NCBI GenBank assembly: GCA_947561585.1
Contig: CANNZV010000254.1
Location: 380,566 to 444,565 of the forward strand
Length of the DNA: 64,000 nucleotides
Direction of reading: 5' to 3'
Source of the DNA: Caprella mutica
Taxonomy: Eukaryota > Arthropoda > Malacostraca > Amphipoda > Caprellidae
Part shown: positions 14,901 to 29,900 of the stretch, piece by piece
Position numbering within the stretch: the first letter of the stretch is position 1
Layout: each line of letters opens with the position of its first letter
The notes under the pieces: generated by a model
The model's database searches: none
What the model was told of the DNA's origin: nothing
What the model saw: only the letters and a program-made list of their open reading frames with translations
Position numbers and translations under genes: made by a program

Positions 14901-17900
14901 AGAAAGGTAGGTATACCACCACAAATGGAAGATAAAATAGTATTTTCTTAATTGATTTCTTGCACGAGTTTCCATTTCTCTAGTGATTCAATTAATTGAA
15001 AGTTGCTTCTCTTTTCCATTTTCTACACCTTCTTGTTTAATGTATATACTTCTTGATATTTACGAGTAACTGAGTATTTAATGTGGTGTTTTTCATAATA
15101 TAATAAACTACATAATTCGATTCTTATATCCATGCATTCACAACATGATCGGCTTTTTAATAATTATTTTTTCACTTTTCACAAATCGCAAATTCTTTGA
15201 TACAAGAATAAAGTTAAATTTTGTTTCACAGACTATAATGTTATTACAACAATAATGAAACTATCTATCGGGGTTGCTAGAGAATAAAAATATACCCTAA
15301 CATTATGACAATTTTGGTGAGTCGATTAAGACCTAAAGTTGCGCCAAATGTTTTACGAAGCATTTTCCAGTGATGTGTGGAACATAGAATGTTGTTTAGC
15401 ATAGAATGTTGTTTAGCATAGAATGTTGTTTAGCATAGAATGTTGTTTAGCATAGAATGTTGTTTAGCATAGAATGTTGTTTAGCATAGAATGTTGTTTA
15501 GCACATCTCTCGGTTGCACTCCCAGAGTTTTAATCAGTACCTAATGAGGTAATTATGCATTGAAATGACCACTGCATATTGCAATTACATTATACTCCTG
15601 CGATAAATTGAATTATCAAAATTTCGAAATTACCATAAACTCTTCAAACAATTTATGATAATGTGATGCTAATTCCCTCTGAATATGTAGTTTGTGATCA
15701 TCAAACGGGCCAGTCGTCCGTCAATAACGCTACAATATCAAGTAACGTTGTCATCTCAGTAGGTTTGAGGGACTGGAACATATAAACATTTTCACTTATT
15801 GAAACTTTGGTACTGTGGAGAGTGAAACTATTATATAATATAATAGTAACTTCTTGTGCAGATTTCGATTTGAATTATATGTCTAAACTTCTAAAGACTC
15901 AATATTTATATTTCGTGACCATTGTTTTGTATATATCAACTCAATTCTTTAACCAATCTATTTTATTATTTTGCCTGAACGTATCCTTACTATTATATAG
16001 GCTTGTATTTTTTTCCACAATAAACATTATCCTTATCAACTATACTATTTATCTTCGTCATATCTGAAATACATTTTCCGTAACTAATTTTTGACTGCGT
16101 TTGTGTGGTCGATAACGACACAGTACACCAGCACGATATTCCCTCCAGGCTTTGGTCATTTGATCACTTAATTGATTTCAATAATATTCCATTAGGTTCA
16201 CTTGCCAATGCCTGAGGCTACATTGCTATATAAGGTATATAACCTCAACCTCTTAGTTCTTTGGTGCTTCATTGCACCATCCTTCAATCTAAACATTGAT
16301 GAGGGGAAAGTCAGCCTCAAAACTTTCGGTGTGTCTTGCATCAACGTATGCATGTTAACAATATTGTTTCTCGATCCGATGATGTATGTAGATATTATTC
16401 ATAATATGGCTGTATCAAAGGTTTGCTGCTATCTACAATTCAATATACTTCGATCAATATTAATGAAGCCTTTACAATAGTATCTGCTGACCATACAAGT
16501 CCACAAATCAATCAATATTTAATTGTTTTACTACAAGATCTAATATTTATTTTATTCATTGAAATGATATCAATTGATCAGAAAATCTCTTTTGTTCGTT
16601 ACATTGTGTTTAGTGATCAAAGGAAGCTTTACTTTCCTCGCAATCGTATTTGCATATTACTCTTTTTCCAAAGTGGACCTCAGTCAGACAATAGGGAGCT
16701 ACTTTTACACGCTTTATCAGCCACTAAAACCTATATCAAGTATTCAGCTATAAGATGTTAAAAGGACAGTCAGTAAAGTGAATCTGAAGTGAGTATACTA
16801 TACTGTTTGAAGTTAATTTTCACTGTTCCGCTTAATTTGGTTCCATAATTTATTAATATACTAAAAAAATACCTAAATCACAATTTTTTCATGTGATGAA
16901 ATCATTAAGCTGAAAAGAAGCATTCACAATTTGAAAAATCGTGTGTTTTACTAAGATTTTAATTATATGCAATTAATTATAAAAGCTAAATTTTTACTTT
17001 GAAGCTTAAATTTGAAATTAGTGTAATTGTCCTTTCCTCGAAAATTTGAATAATACCTCAAACTATCTTTTCTTTTGAAGAAAATGCTATGCTAATTTAA
17101 TATCGTCAGTCCTGTAGCGTCAAGACTAAACCTTTAACATATTAAACAAAATGGAAGCGCCTTCCGCCATTTTATTTCTCTCGAGTCTTGTCAGTTGAGC
17201 CAATAATTGCCTTTGAATAGAACTCTGAAGAATTTTATTCTATTCTATCATTAATATTCATAAGAGCTATAACATTAGAAAAAACAATTTTATATCTTAC
17301 TTTGTGGATAAAGATTATTGAGTTTGGTATAAAATATAGTTTCTCGGTACAAGTATTTTTCTAGGCTGCTCTGCAAATAATCTCATATGCAAACTATTCA
17401 GAACTGCATTATATGTATAAAGCTCAGTACAATTTATTATTCCAATTTATTACTTTTTATGAACACACTGAAGAAATCTGATACTTTCAATCTAGGACAA
17501 ACAGAAATGAATATTTATAGTTAGAAAAATATTGTCAGCAATGACTACCTTTCAGATTTTCTTTTACTTTCTAAATTTTCAAAACCGCATCAGATGAAGG
17601 ACCGATAAAGTAACAGTTTTTAGACAATATAATAATACGTGAGAAGTGTATGTTACATCTGATGTTCATAATTATAGTAAGCTTAAAATAATGAGACAAT
17701 AATCAACTGAATTGAAACACAAAAGTGACAAATTGTTTGTATTCTTTTCTGAAGTTCATCATCTCTTCGATCATCTGAGCACAACTGCCCGCCATTCTTC
17801 AAGTTACAACGTTTTAAATGTGTTTCTGGCACAAACGTGTAAAAAGTTCATTGAATATAAGAGCAAGTTACGTCTTGCTGACACAGTGTTTACGAAGTGT

Positions 17901-20900
17901 CACTCACAGACAAATTGTTTCGTCACTGAATTTAGAAACAAAGTGTTATCGCCAAGTCTGGAGTCACTTTTTGGACACTCTAGCATCGTGTAAATGAATA
18001 CAAATGCAAGAAATAGGGGGTAGTGTGAATAAAAACAGGGAGATGCAATCATCAATTGGATCAGTATGGATGAATTGTAGAGCTCTGTATCGTGTCCTAC
18101 TGTCTCATTTTTCTTCATTTAGATACTGTACCACAACTCAGAGTATCTCTAGCAGGTCTATTTCTTCTGAATGTACTTCATGATTCACTTCTGCTTGAAG
18201 GAACAAACGGTATTTCGATTCGTTTCCTGTAATTATTTCGAATGTATCGAAGTTATTCCAAATTGCATTTAAGTTCTCATGTAGCTGTGAAAGGAATTTA
18301 TCTATTTATCAAATACTACCAGGAGGGTAGAATGTGTTTTCGATATATGTTACCTAGTTACGTGGATACGCATTTCAAGTAAATCTTTGTTAAAAACAGT
18401 TACATTGTTGTCTCTTTTCACACCAACGCTTTCTATTTTTCTATTAATAGTGTTAAAAAAATGAAGGATAATTAATATGGCAGTATTTCAAATGTGAAGA
18501 ATGTATGCAATTAATTTATTATTGTCCTTTACAAAACATTATGTATATTTTTTTCGTATGTATCAATGAATCAGAACATTATTTGCTTTACATTACATTT
18601 CTATGATAGCCTCTCCCCCATTGTTAATTATGATTTTTTTTACCAATGTTATTAACTTTAAGTATTTTTTTGAAGAGTATGAATACTCTATGTAATTAAT
18701 ATCATTAAAGTTTTTTCTTAAATAGTTCAATTGTGATTATCGTATAATCAGTTCTACGTCTTCGTGACAATCACTGTCGTCATTACTGACAATCAAGTCA
18801 ATAATCATTATCGAAATTATTACGCCAATAATTAACTAATCATTTGTTACCTTCAGTGTATCATTGGACAACAATCGAATAGCAAAAAAAATTACAATTA
18901 TAAGAACCTTTAAACATTATTGACGTCGATGATCAGATGTAAGCTACATGAAACTATGGAACTGTTTTCTAGCTATATAATATTATTAGGTATTGTTGTG
19001 CTAACTTTTAATAGGTGAGGGTAGTCTTATAATTAGTTGATAGGGAAAGTTACTTCAACTTGTCCTACTTTACTGATAACAGAGATAAAATGCCCAACTT
19101 TACTGATAACAGAGATAACATGCCGTACTTTACTGATAACATGCCGTACTTTACTGATAACATGCCGTACTTTACTGATAACAGAGATAACATGCCGTAC
19201 TTTACTGATAACAGAGATAACATGCCGTACTTTACTGATAACAGAGATAACATGCCGTACTTTACTGATAACAGAGATAACATGCAATAGTTTACTGATA
19301 ACAGTAATAACGCAATTAATGCTACACATCTTAACAATTACTAATTATGATGAATATATTTTTATTATTAAAATCTTCGATATAGCATTTTTATAAATAT
19401 AATGTTAATTAGATGCTCAACAGTAATGATTGAGAATGAATTTTACTCCTGTTGTGTTTGAAATGAGTTTACCATATACTGACAACACTCTCCTTCATTA
19501 TATAAATTTACACACTACACACACAGGCGTGTAGTTAACACATTCACTCACACACTATCTCAACTACACACAACACAGGCGTGTAGTTAACACATTCACA
19601 CACACACACCTACTCTCACCAACACACACACACACTTTCGCCACTACACACCAAATGTGTGAACAGATCAAACGACAGAGTGGAATGTCCTCAAGAATAT
19701 ATTACGCTGTGAACCCCTTTCTGTTTTGTGGCTTAATTGCCTTTAGCTGAGAGGAAGAGTTTCTTGTTTGTATCTTAGTTCTTTTAGAGGGAAATACTGT
19801 GAATGCGTTTCTCCCTTTTGATTCAAATGCGATTAGCTTTTCAAAATGACAATGTGTGAACGGTGTGTTGTAGGCTCTACATCACTTCTCTGCCAGCACC
19901 AATCTAATTAATTACTATCAGCACTTAGCGCAAATGTGCCAAGATAGGACAAATATGCAGTTGTTATTGCCAGCATGTCACTGCACGGACAGCATATCAC
20001 ACCGATAACATGTCGCACTGTCAGCATATATCACATTGACAGCCTATAACACTGACAGCATATGAAACTGACAGCATATGATGTAGATAGTCCTTAGTTC
20101 TAGTATTGTAGTAATAGGCACATATTGACAGCATATCACACTGACAGCATACTATGCTGGAAGTAGCTTTTGCCAGCAGTGTGAGTAGCCACAGAGTGAC
20201 AGCATTAGCGGTATATATCCCTGTTTGTCGGCGCGTGAAATGACTTATCCATTATGAATGAGTTTCGCCTCTATTTATATGTCTGTGTGGTCTATACCAT
20301 GGAAACTTTTTGACTTCCTTGTAGAGTTTTAATGATTGCGGACAGTTTTCTAAGGCGATAATTTGGTAGTAATTTAGAAGTATTGCTGGGTTTGTAGTCA
20401 CTTTAATAATAGGGGACATCTAATTATGGCTAATCACGAGATATAATGAACATTAGATATGGTCAGTTGCAAGATAGGTGTAGTGTTGCAGAAATAGATA
20501 AGCTATATATTAATTAAAGTAAATTAAAAGTACTCTTATATTCACAAAAGTAACTTAATTTAACATACCATGTTACCATTCCTTTGCCGTAAGTACGCAC
20601 CTATCCTGTTTAGTAAGTTATGTGCTATTTAGTATGTTTATTACGTTATGTGCTATTTAGTATGTTTATTATGTTATGTGCTATTTAGTATGTTTATTAT
20701 GTTATGTGCTATTTAGTATGTTTATTATGTTATGTGCTATTTAGTATGTTTATTATGTTATGTGCTATTTAGTATGTTTATTACGTTATGTGCTATTTAC
20801 CATATATAATAAACATACTAAATAGCACATAACGTAATAAACATACTAAATAGCACATAACGTAATAAACATACTAAATAGCACATAACGTAATAAACAT

Positions 20901-23900
20901 ACTAAATAGCACATAACGTAATAAACATACTAAATAGCACATAACGTAATAAACATACTAAATAGCACATAACGTAATAAACATACTAAATAGCACATAA
21001 CGTAATAAACATTACGTTATGTGCTATTTAGTATGTTTATTACGTTATGTGCTAGTTAGTATGTTTATTACGTTATGTGCTGTCAAGTCAGCTGCTGATG
21101 TCCTGTCACTACTCCATCTCTAAGATAATTAGCAACAAGTTATTAACAAGCTATAGGCTGGCTTCTCCAGTTACCAAATGGCATTGGTAGGTATTTGTGT
21201 ATGTAACTTACATAATGATTATTATATAATAATTATTGTCTTGATATATTGCTTTATCTTTTACCTGGTGAAAACTTTATAGATTGAAAGCTGAAATAAA
21301 CTCAAAAGATAATTTTAAACTATAAGTGCAATATAATGTAATACACTATATATCATATTAAAATGGGTAAATATTATTTTTCCCTTGCCCATGTTTTGGG
21401 ACGAATCGTACTCTGGAATTTAATGGAGTGGAACCTATAAGAGAGTAATCTTTTATTATTTATCGTAAGTCGAGTGTTCACTAATCCCTTGAAATGGTTT
21501 AGATGACATAAGAAGGTAAACTTTTCCCATTTTCGAAACTCGAAGGCAATCTTAAATCTACATTCAGACTTGTGTCCCGCAAAGCATAATTTGATGGCTG
21601 TAGAAATTGGTGCACATGCACTGATGTTTTTCGTTGTACAGAGTAATCTTCTTCGAGGAGTGTAATATTTATTGACTTTTATAAAATATTTCAGTTAACT
21701 GGGGAACCATCGTGAGAGATTAGAGCACTGATGTTAACGTCTCCAAAGATAACATACTCTTTTTAAACTCCAGTGAATAATGAATTGAACTTTAATATCA
21801 GTCAAAATAAACGATTGAACTCTATACAAATGTGATATTTCATTACTTTAACAAGGAGTAAATATTTCATTAATCCTCTTTATTTTCCCCCTCTATTTAG
21901 CTAAATGCAATTTGGGAGTATATATACTTTCTCTATTTGATTTTCTTCCATTCATTTATTCACTTCACATATATTCCTTTACATTCATGCTCTCTGTGTT
22001 CTCGAAAATCCAGCGTTTGTTTTGTTCTCCTAGCAAAGTTTTTGAGTTCTTCATTGAGCAAAAACGATGCACGTTACTCCGAGCATTTTTATCTTTTTAT
22101 CCTTTGTTTGAAGCTGTTCGGGACAATTTTAGGTGTTGGTATAAGTGTCGCGTTATGGCTCACAAACTCTGCACGGGACGACTCCTGAATTTGGAGTAGT
22201 TTGGTCATGCTCCCTCACTTGGAAGAGATAAATTGTAAGGATTGCATACTTCTCTCAAGATATGACAGCAAAAGTATTAGCAGTCGGTCACTCTGGAGAA
22301 CTAAAAGATTGCCACTAGAAAAAGAGACTCCAAAATCGCCAACTGAAAGCGACAATCAGATAAGGGTGACGAGATGTCGGAAATATGTGAATACCTTTTA
22401 AAGGAAAGTAGAAAATCACGATAATCCAAAAGAATTTCGGTAGCTAGAATATCCATTTAACTTGAAAGAGTTATATATAATTTAATAGAAAACTCATCTG
22501 TTCATTATAAACAAATACATATTATAATGAGTTATTTATGTTATTGTGTTTAGTAACAAAAGCTACCACTCTAAAGTGCTGAGGGACCAAAACTATGAAC
22601 AACTTCCCTTTCCTTCCAAAGCTTTGGAAGAAAAAGCCCAGCATTCTATTGTAGTTGATCCTCTTTTCTGAGACTAGGAACGCTTGTGGCAAAACAGAAC
22701 AAAAGAAATGATTTACCTATTCGGGACGCAGAAATTGTGTTTTTGTTCTACTGAGGAGTGTTCATGTAAGTGTCATTTGCTACCTTCTCAAATACAGTAT
22801 TGTACATTCTTCCAAGTGGAATGTTATACAAATCGAATCAGCCAGTTTCGTCACTTCAAATAGAGCCTCAATGAGGTGACTCTATTGGGAATACCTACCT
22901 ACACCTAATCTCCACATTTCTTTCTCTTCATGTTTTCTGATTCGGTGAAAGAATTATCAAATATAAGCTCATTATTTTCAACTTAATTTATTGCAACACT
23001 AACTAATATATCAAGAAACAGAATAGATAATTCAGCTATTAGTTAATTACCTAATTACATAATTTCAAGGTGCTTGCAAATTGATAATACATAATACTAC
23101 CGGTGAAAGTTAGGTAAATTACTAAAGGACATGTTTCGCTCTTTAAATCTTCTTTAAGATAGAGAAGGCATCTTCTTACGAGATATATTTGCCCTTATTA
23201 GATCAGCTTTGATGCTCTCCTTCCATTTGATCTGTTTAAAATGCTCCCAATCATACAGATCAGTGTTTTACTTCAAAGCATCATCGAGTTAGTCTGTCTT
23301 GTTTATGATACTCTTCAATTGTATTTTCACTAATTTATAATTTTTCATTCATATGTTTCTGAATTAGACTTAAAACGTATTTAGAATTAACTCATCTAAT
23401 ATACGTATCTTATTCATTGTTCTGAGTTTTTAAATCAGTTTTGATTCACTATCCAAATTGCAGTTTCTTTAACCATCTCATTCAATTAATCTCTACGCAT
23501 CCGTTCACTTCATTCCTCCATTCTCATTAGTTCGGTTTGCTATTTGCGGCGTTTCTTTGTAGCATTCACAGAGTGTTCATTGCCACAATCCACATCAGTC
23601 TTTTCCGTAACGTCTTCTGGAGCTCCACTTAGTTTCCATCGTCTCAAGTAACCCGAGCCACTTACTGATAACCTGCACTTTTATCTCTTCACTTCGAATT
23701 AAAATATACTGAAGATGGAAAGATTAGGGGTTCTCAATTTAAGTTTGTTGTTTTTTGTCTTAGTTGAATACCCAACATGAGGATAGCAATGAATTTTTCT
23801 GATAAGCAAAATTTTTCCTAGAAGTTGTGGAAGGAATTTCAATTCAGTGAGGACTCGTTCCAATTCAGAATTCTTAAAAATGTGAAGATATTTCATTGAG

Positions 23901-26900
23901 CAGAATTTGTGTGATGTGAAATTGTGGCATATGACATAGATAAACAGCACATTTTAATTAATATTTTCTTTCTGGTGTATGGTTTATTAATAACTGTAGA
24001 AATTCAATGCAGAAATTGTATCAATTATTCATTAATTTTTTTACGTTTATTTAAATATTTATTAATATGTCTCATCAATAATATTAATTAAAAGCAATGA
24101 CCTAATTTTATCTACAAAATTGTTCTGTTCATTTCGCCCAATAAATTTTCGTTACGACTTAAATAAAGTGCTATAATTCATGCCATTTTATTCAATAACC
24201 AAGTCTCACATAAGCTCGCAAATTGAAATATTTGATGTTATATCGCCATCAGAAAATTGTGAAAAACAGAATTAGAGGGAAGTCCCCCGGTAGCTCAAAT
24301 GAAGTGCTAGTGACAGGTCCGGGACCGGTGGGTCTGTGAGTCGCATAATCGATTGGGTGCTTACCGACTGCTGGGGCAACTGACAAACTCACGGGTGGTG
24401 CGGGGGAAATTGAAGCTGGACATGTTACCGGTTCTTTCTGGAATAGAGAAATACGTAGTCATTAGGAAATGATTGCCATAAACAGTTCCTACTCGAAATC
24501 TGATGGAGAAAGCGACTGTGCGATATTTGATGCTTGGGAAAACATTTTCTGCTAATAGATGCATTTCAATGGTATTTGCACAAATAGTAATATTGATTGA
24601 TTGATTGAATTATCAAGTAATTTGATGAATTAAATAGATTGTATTTAGAAGAATTGGTGGAAGACCATAATTATTATTTACTAAAGAATATTACAAACTA
24701 TCACACATTATTATTATTACTACACTATTTCACACTATTAATATTACACTATTGCATGAAATTGTAAAATTCATAATGTATTTATATGAAAGAATATATA
24801 AAGAAATTAGCCTATTATTCAACTTAACTCGAACTAAATAAATTTAGATTTTAATAACATCAATGGTAACCTTAAAAGGTGAACTAAAGTGAAAACACTT
24901 TTGCAAAAGTAAATGGATTTAATTTTTATTAATACATTCAAGTGAAAACAATGGAGGTGAATTTTCAGGGATGGTATAATTGCATATCATCATGCAGCAT
25001 CAATTTTTGCGTCTGTTTGTCCAGATTAGTAATTGTTTCTCTCATTAATCGAGAGTTCGATTAATTTGCCTATGGCTTCCTATGCAGTGCTTTTTGTGTT
25101 CAATGGATTAAATTTTGATGCGTTGCCTAATATCAGTGGCGGATATTTGGAGTTATTATCCACAAAAATGCACGTTACCAAGTCAAATTCGTTTAACTTC
25201 TGGTAATTGATTTGTTTTTTGTTAATTGATGAATGACCAGATATGCAGTTCATTGCAGCAGTTATTTAGTTTATGCACAAAATAAAAATGCTTTTACTAA
25301 TTGAAAACGTTTAAAAAGGTTTACATAATTTTCAGTAGATAGTTATAACCACTGTTTTATAACATGTGTTAACTGTAGTCTGTGATATGCTAATAAATTG
25401 TTTAGAAGTACTTTATAGATATTCAGAAAAGTTCAATTTATAATAGTTACCCACGCACATACTCAAATCGATTGGAATATTCGTTTACTTGCATTCCAAC
25501 CCTCTCTGGATCAGTTGTCCTATGCATTAATATCAATGCTTTTAATGGAAATTAATGTATTTATTTCACTACAACTGCTACCTAGTACCTAAATCCTTTG
25601 GCTAATTCGAGTCAGTTCTTATCAATAAGATAAAGAACGGATATGACGAATATAAAATTGGATATAAATATCCGATAATCTAGTGTCAATTCAGTTTATC
25701 AAATCTTTTACCTTATAAAAAAAACCATTTAATCATATCCCTATTATTTGTATGAAGAAATTAACTCATATAACGTTATAGTTGATATTTTACCAATTGC
25801 TTTATCAAGGAAAATGTCTAAAGTGAGTGGTATATTATTGGCCTTGTTTAGAACTTGAAGAATAAAATAATACCTGTAAGAGTTAGTAAAAGCCACTGGA
25901 CTAATATGCCTAATCAAAAGAAACAAATATATGGATTTTATAATAATTAGTATAGAAATTTTTCTAAACGAAAATGTATCTACGGATATGACCATGACTA
26001 TTATACTATCTTAATAGTTCGAAAATGTATCTACGGATTGTACCATGATTATTATACTATCTTTAAAATACGAAAATGAACCTACGGATTTCACCATGAT
26101 TATTTTACTAACTTTTAATATAAACGAAAATGTATCTACGGATTTGAACATGATTATTTGACAACTTTTAATAAAAATAAAAATGGAATTACAGATTTGA
26201 CAATTATTATTTTACTAACTTTATAATCAATATTTTCAATCACAAGGTAAAAGTGTGCCTCAATTGTAACTTTTAAAGGCGTTTAATAACTTAACTCTTC
26301 CTTTCCCTCTCCAGGCGACATGACAGGAAGGTTCTCCTACTACACAATTTATGAGGGACATGAAATTATGTTCCATGTCTCCACCATGCTACCATTTTCA
26401 AAGGAAAATAGACAACAGGTAAATTAAACTAGTGCCAAACCATCTTCCTATGTTATACAATTTATTATCATTATCATTGCTACTACATTCATCACACAGT
26501 TGCCGCATCATCTATTTTCTGTGTAATGAAAGATTATGGTCACCACATCATTTGCTCCTCCTGTTATCCAATTCTGTGGAAGCGATTCAGTTTTTCTTAT
26601 CTCAACCAACAAGGATTATTTTATTACAGAAGTTATAGTTGTTTCTGAAGAATTCGAGTAGCCCTCTTATAAAAAATGGCCTGTTCATTTTACACAAACT
26701 GTTTATTAATAGCTTCCTTGGTATCTTTTAGGACTCATTCTTCTTATCCATTTTTCTATAGTTGCGTCTTTCTGAAAACTTTTGATATAAAGATTATACC
26801 ACGAAAATTGAAGCTGAAGATTTTGATTAGCTTCGATATCGCCATTTGATCAATAAGTATATAATTTTGGAATGAGTGACATTAATTGATGTTGTGAAAT

Positions 26901-29900
26901 CATTCGAATTCATAAAATTTTATTACATATCATTTATACAATTTTTTTCCGCTTCCTGTTACTTTCATTCCTGTTTTTTTCATTTTGAACCATTATTCTC
27001 GAAAAGATCTTTACCAATCAAAGTTAGAAAAAAGTATCTTGTTCATAGTATTTTTATTGCATGGCATACTATTTTCTAGTTTTAACCTCCACGTAATATG
27101 TTAGATGGAAGCAATTCATCCACCTTTTAGATCGCAGTGATTCTTTATTTTTTCGAATTGTCCGGGTTAATCCGAAAATAATGGTCAGCACTCTACAGAA
27201 AAGCCTCCGATTCTTTTTAGAAGTTGCTGAATGCCTACCCATGGTATATATCTGTCACTTATTACATCTCCTTTCGATTTTATTAGTACACTATGCAATT
27301 AAATAAATGCAATAATAATATATAACAATGGTAACTGCGAGAGCTCCATGGGAAGTATAAGACAGCCTCCATCTCTCAATATATAACCTAATGATGTTAA
27401 TTCCCCTCGATCAGAACTAATTATATTGCAAGTATTTTCCATCCTACATAAAAGGAATAGAACGTTATGAGTGCAGCACAATACAATGGAGTTTCATATA
27501 TTCATTCAATACGAAATGAAGTGCAAAATGAAAAGAAACCCTTCTACGCTGATTTGATCCATGTTAACAGGCAACTCAATGTTTACTGGGGAAAAATTTA
27601 TAGTAAAAATATTTGAACTCTTTATTTCTTTTAACTTCCTTCCAATGCAAATGATGAATTACCTCGAATTATTTTCTGTTTGGTCGGTCTATTGATGTTG
27701 AATACGATCACATTTCAATTTAATTAGCAATGTCCGTGGAGGAGCTTTGTAACAAACGCTCAATGGATAGCCGTTGTTTTCTCTGGTAAATTTTATCGGA
27801 GCTTGCTGAATAAGTATATTCTAATGAGAGCTACATTTTATACCCTTGATCGATTGAAGCGAATACCCACCTTGTTGTTGTTCTATTCGTTTGAACGGAG
27901 ATCAAATAGCATAAAACCTGCTTTATTTTTGATGAAACAACAACTGTTGAAATGAAAGATAAACAATGGTGATCTGTTACGCCACAATAAACATCGGGGT
28001 GCGGATTTTGTAGTTGGTGGCTTAGGTACGACTGGTGACAAAACTCTGCAACTTGTTCTAGCATCTCATCTGTGCGTACAGCGCTCCCTTTTTGCGACGT
28101 GCATTTCATTGAAGTTAAATTGCTCCACACTTACGTGTATTTCTTTCGAAATAAAAGAATGGAACCCAGTTTGCAACGCAACAATGTTATTTTTTATAAT
28201 TGACAATACCGCAGATTATATTGCAACAAGAATATCAAAGAACTTCTAAATTAATTTTTTTTCTGCAGAACGAGTGAAGCTCCAACATGAAAGTTATTTG
28301 ATTCCAACAAAAGATACTAGACAATTACAGGCATCTCCATGAATAAATCACCTTCTGAAAACATACAATGTCTATCTCTCAGCTCTAATAAATAGCTCGA
28401 ATACAATCGAGTAACATGTAATTCTTTTGTTTTTATTGAGAAAGCAAGCTATAGATTATCAAGATAGGGTGAGGGGAGCAATTTGCTGTCTTTTGGAGGG
28501 TCTTTTACAATGGTTGAACTCCAAATTGTTTTGATTTGGGTTAATGTGCAGCTAATACATGTGAAGGATTGATCATTGTCCGTTTTCCACTTAGTTACTT
28601 GATCTAAATTCTAATAGGTAACTCAATCATTGCTTGGTAAATGGAAGCTATATTGTATTTCGTAACGTTACATGAAAAAATCTGTTGCCAACATGCATAT
28701 CAATATGAATAGAACAGAAAGAAAAACTCACTAAATCTCAAAATAAGTGAGCAATCTTTTCTTCAACTACAATAACCATAATAATAACATCTGCATTCCG
28801 AAATTTTTGATATGAGTATATTTTACTCTAAATAGTGTATTTGTCTGTCAAGAATAACGAAAATAAATTATAACAGTATAAAATAAAGTAATAAACAATT
28901 TTAAAATAAGTATACTTATTTAAAACTTGACTCTTTAAGATCCATGGCAATAATTATGGGAGAATTTCTTCTTACTGAATTTTGGATTAAAACATAACAA
29001 TGCGTTCAATGATCTGCCTAAATATGCTCTGATCTGTTCTGATCTGTGCTTGATCTGTACTTAACTGTCCCTGATCTTCCATGATCTGTCTCTGATCTGT
29101 CCCTGGTCAGTCCCTGATCTGCCTCTGGTCTATCCGTGGTCTGTCCTGATCTGCCCTGATCTGTTCTTATTTGTCCCTGATCTGTACTGATATGTACCTG
29201 ATCTTCCCTGATCAGTCTCTGATCTTTCTCTGATCTTCCATGATCTTTCTCTGATCTATCCCTGATCTGTCCCTGATATGTCCCTGATCTGCTCTCATCT
29301 GTCCCTGATATGCCCTGATCTGCTCTCATCTGTCCCTTATCTTCTCTATTGCAGTTCTAATTTTTTTGACTGGGAGAATATTATAAGAGAAATACATCGA
29401 AAGAACAATTTTTGCCTGACATTAATAGTGATATTAATCCTTAGAATCGGTAATTTACACAGACCCAGCATCAGAATCGGAATCTTTCATGTATGATAGC
29501 CGATTGTAATTGGCCGATTCTTGAAATTAATGAATATACATTTTGAGACATAGCTACATGCACATAATATTTAATAAAGAGAAAGATGCATTGAAGGCAT
29601 AATCAGGATAACCACATTATACTTATGAGCACTAATTAAGTTAAGTTATGACCATTATTACTGCAAAACTTATTACTTGATTTACTATTGCAATAAAAAG
29701 TAAATTTACTATTGCAATAAATGTTCATTCATATTAAACGTAAAAAGGCAATATCTATATACGTTAATAATAAATATTAAATGTAATCTATCCAAAGGAC
29801 TAAGCTTGATAAACAATTATAAACCAAAAAGTAAATACCAAAAGGCGAAGTATTTCCTCATGATTAAAAATTGAAATAATTTTAGAACATAATTCTATGT

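Larger units (their letters stand above)
13570..26314 (+). other. 12.7-kb intron 2 (visible)
   Basis: The largest intron. It contains the 34-, 17- and 30-bp tandem repeats, the inverted 28-bp array, a candidate SINE and one odorant-receptor-like exon, each listed separately. Other stretches (such as 16421-19061 and 21081-24282) show only short frames I cannot assign, for example a 93-codon frame at 17712-17993 and a 95-codon frame at 21912-22199. Confidence 0.7.

Noticed and set aside
17712..17993. 93-codon + strand open frame
   Set aside because: No domain, no splice sites in register and no similarity I recognise.
19033..19396. Overlapping 76-119-codon frames on both strands
   Set aside because: Produced by a repeat with 30- and 21-bp units, both multiples of three. 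No independent coding signal.
27831..28130. 99-codon minus-strand open frame with mixed composition
   Set aside because: It has a protein-like look, but I recognise no family, see no splice context and cannot exclude chance or an old transposon fragment.
29018..29329. 103-codon minus-strand frame rich in Asp, Gln, Arg and Ser
   Set aside because: Purely a translation of the ctgatctgtcc repeat.
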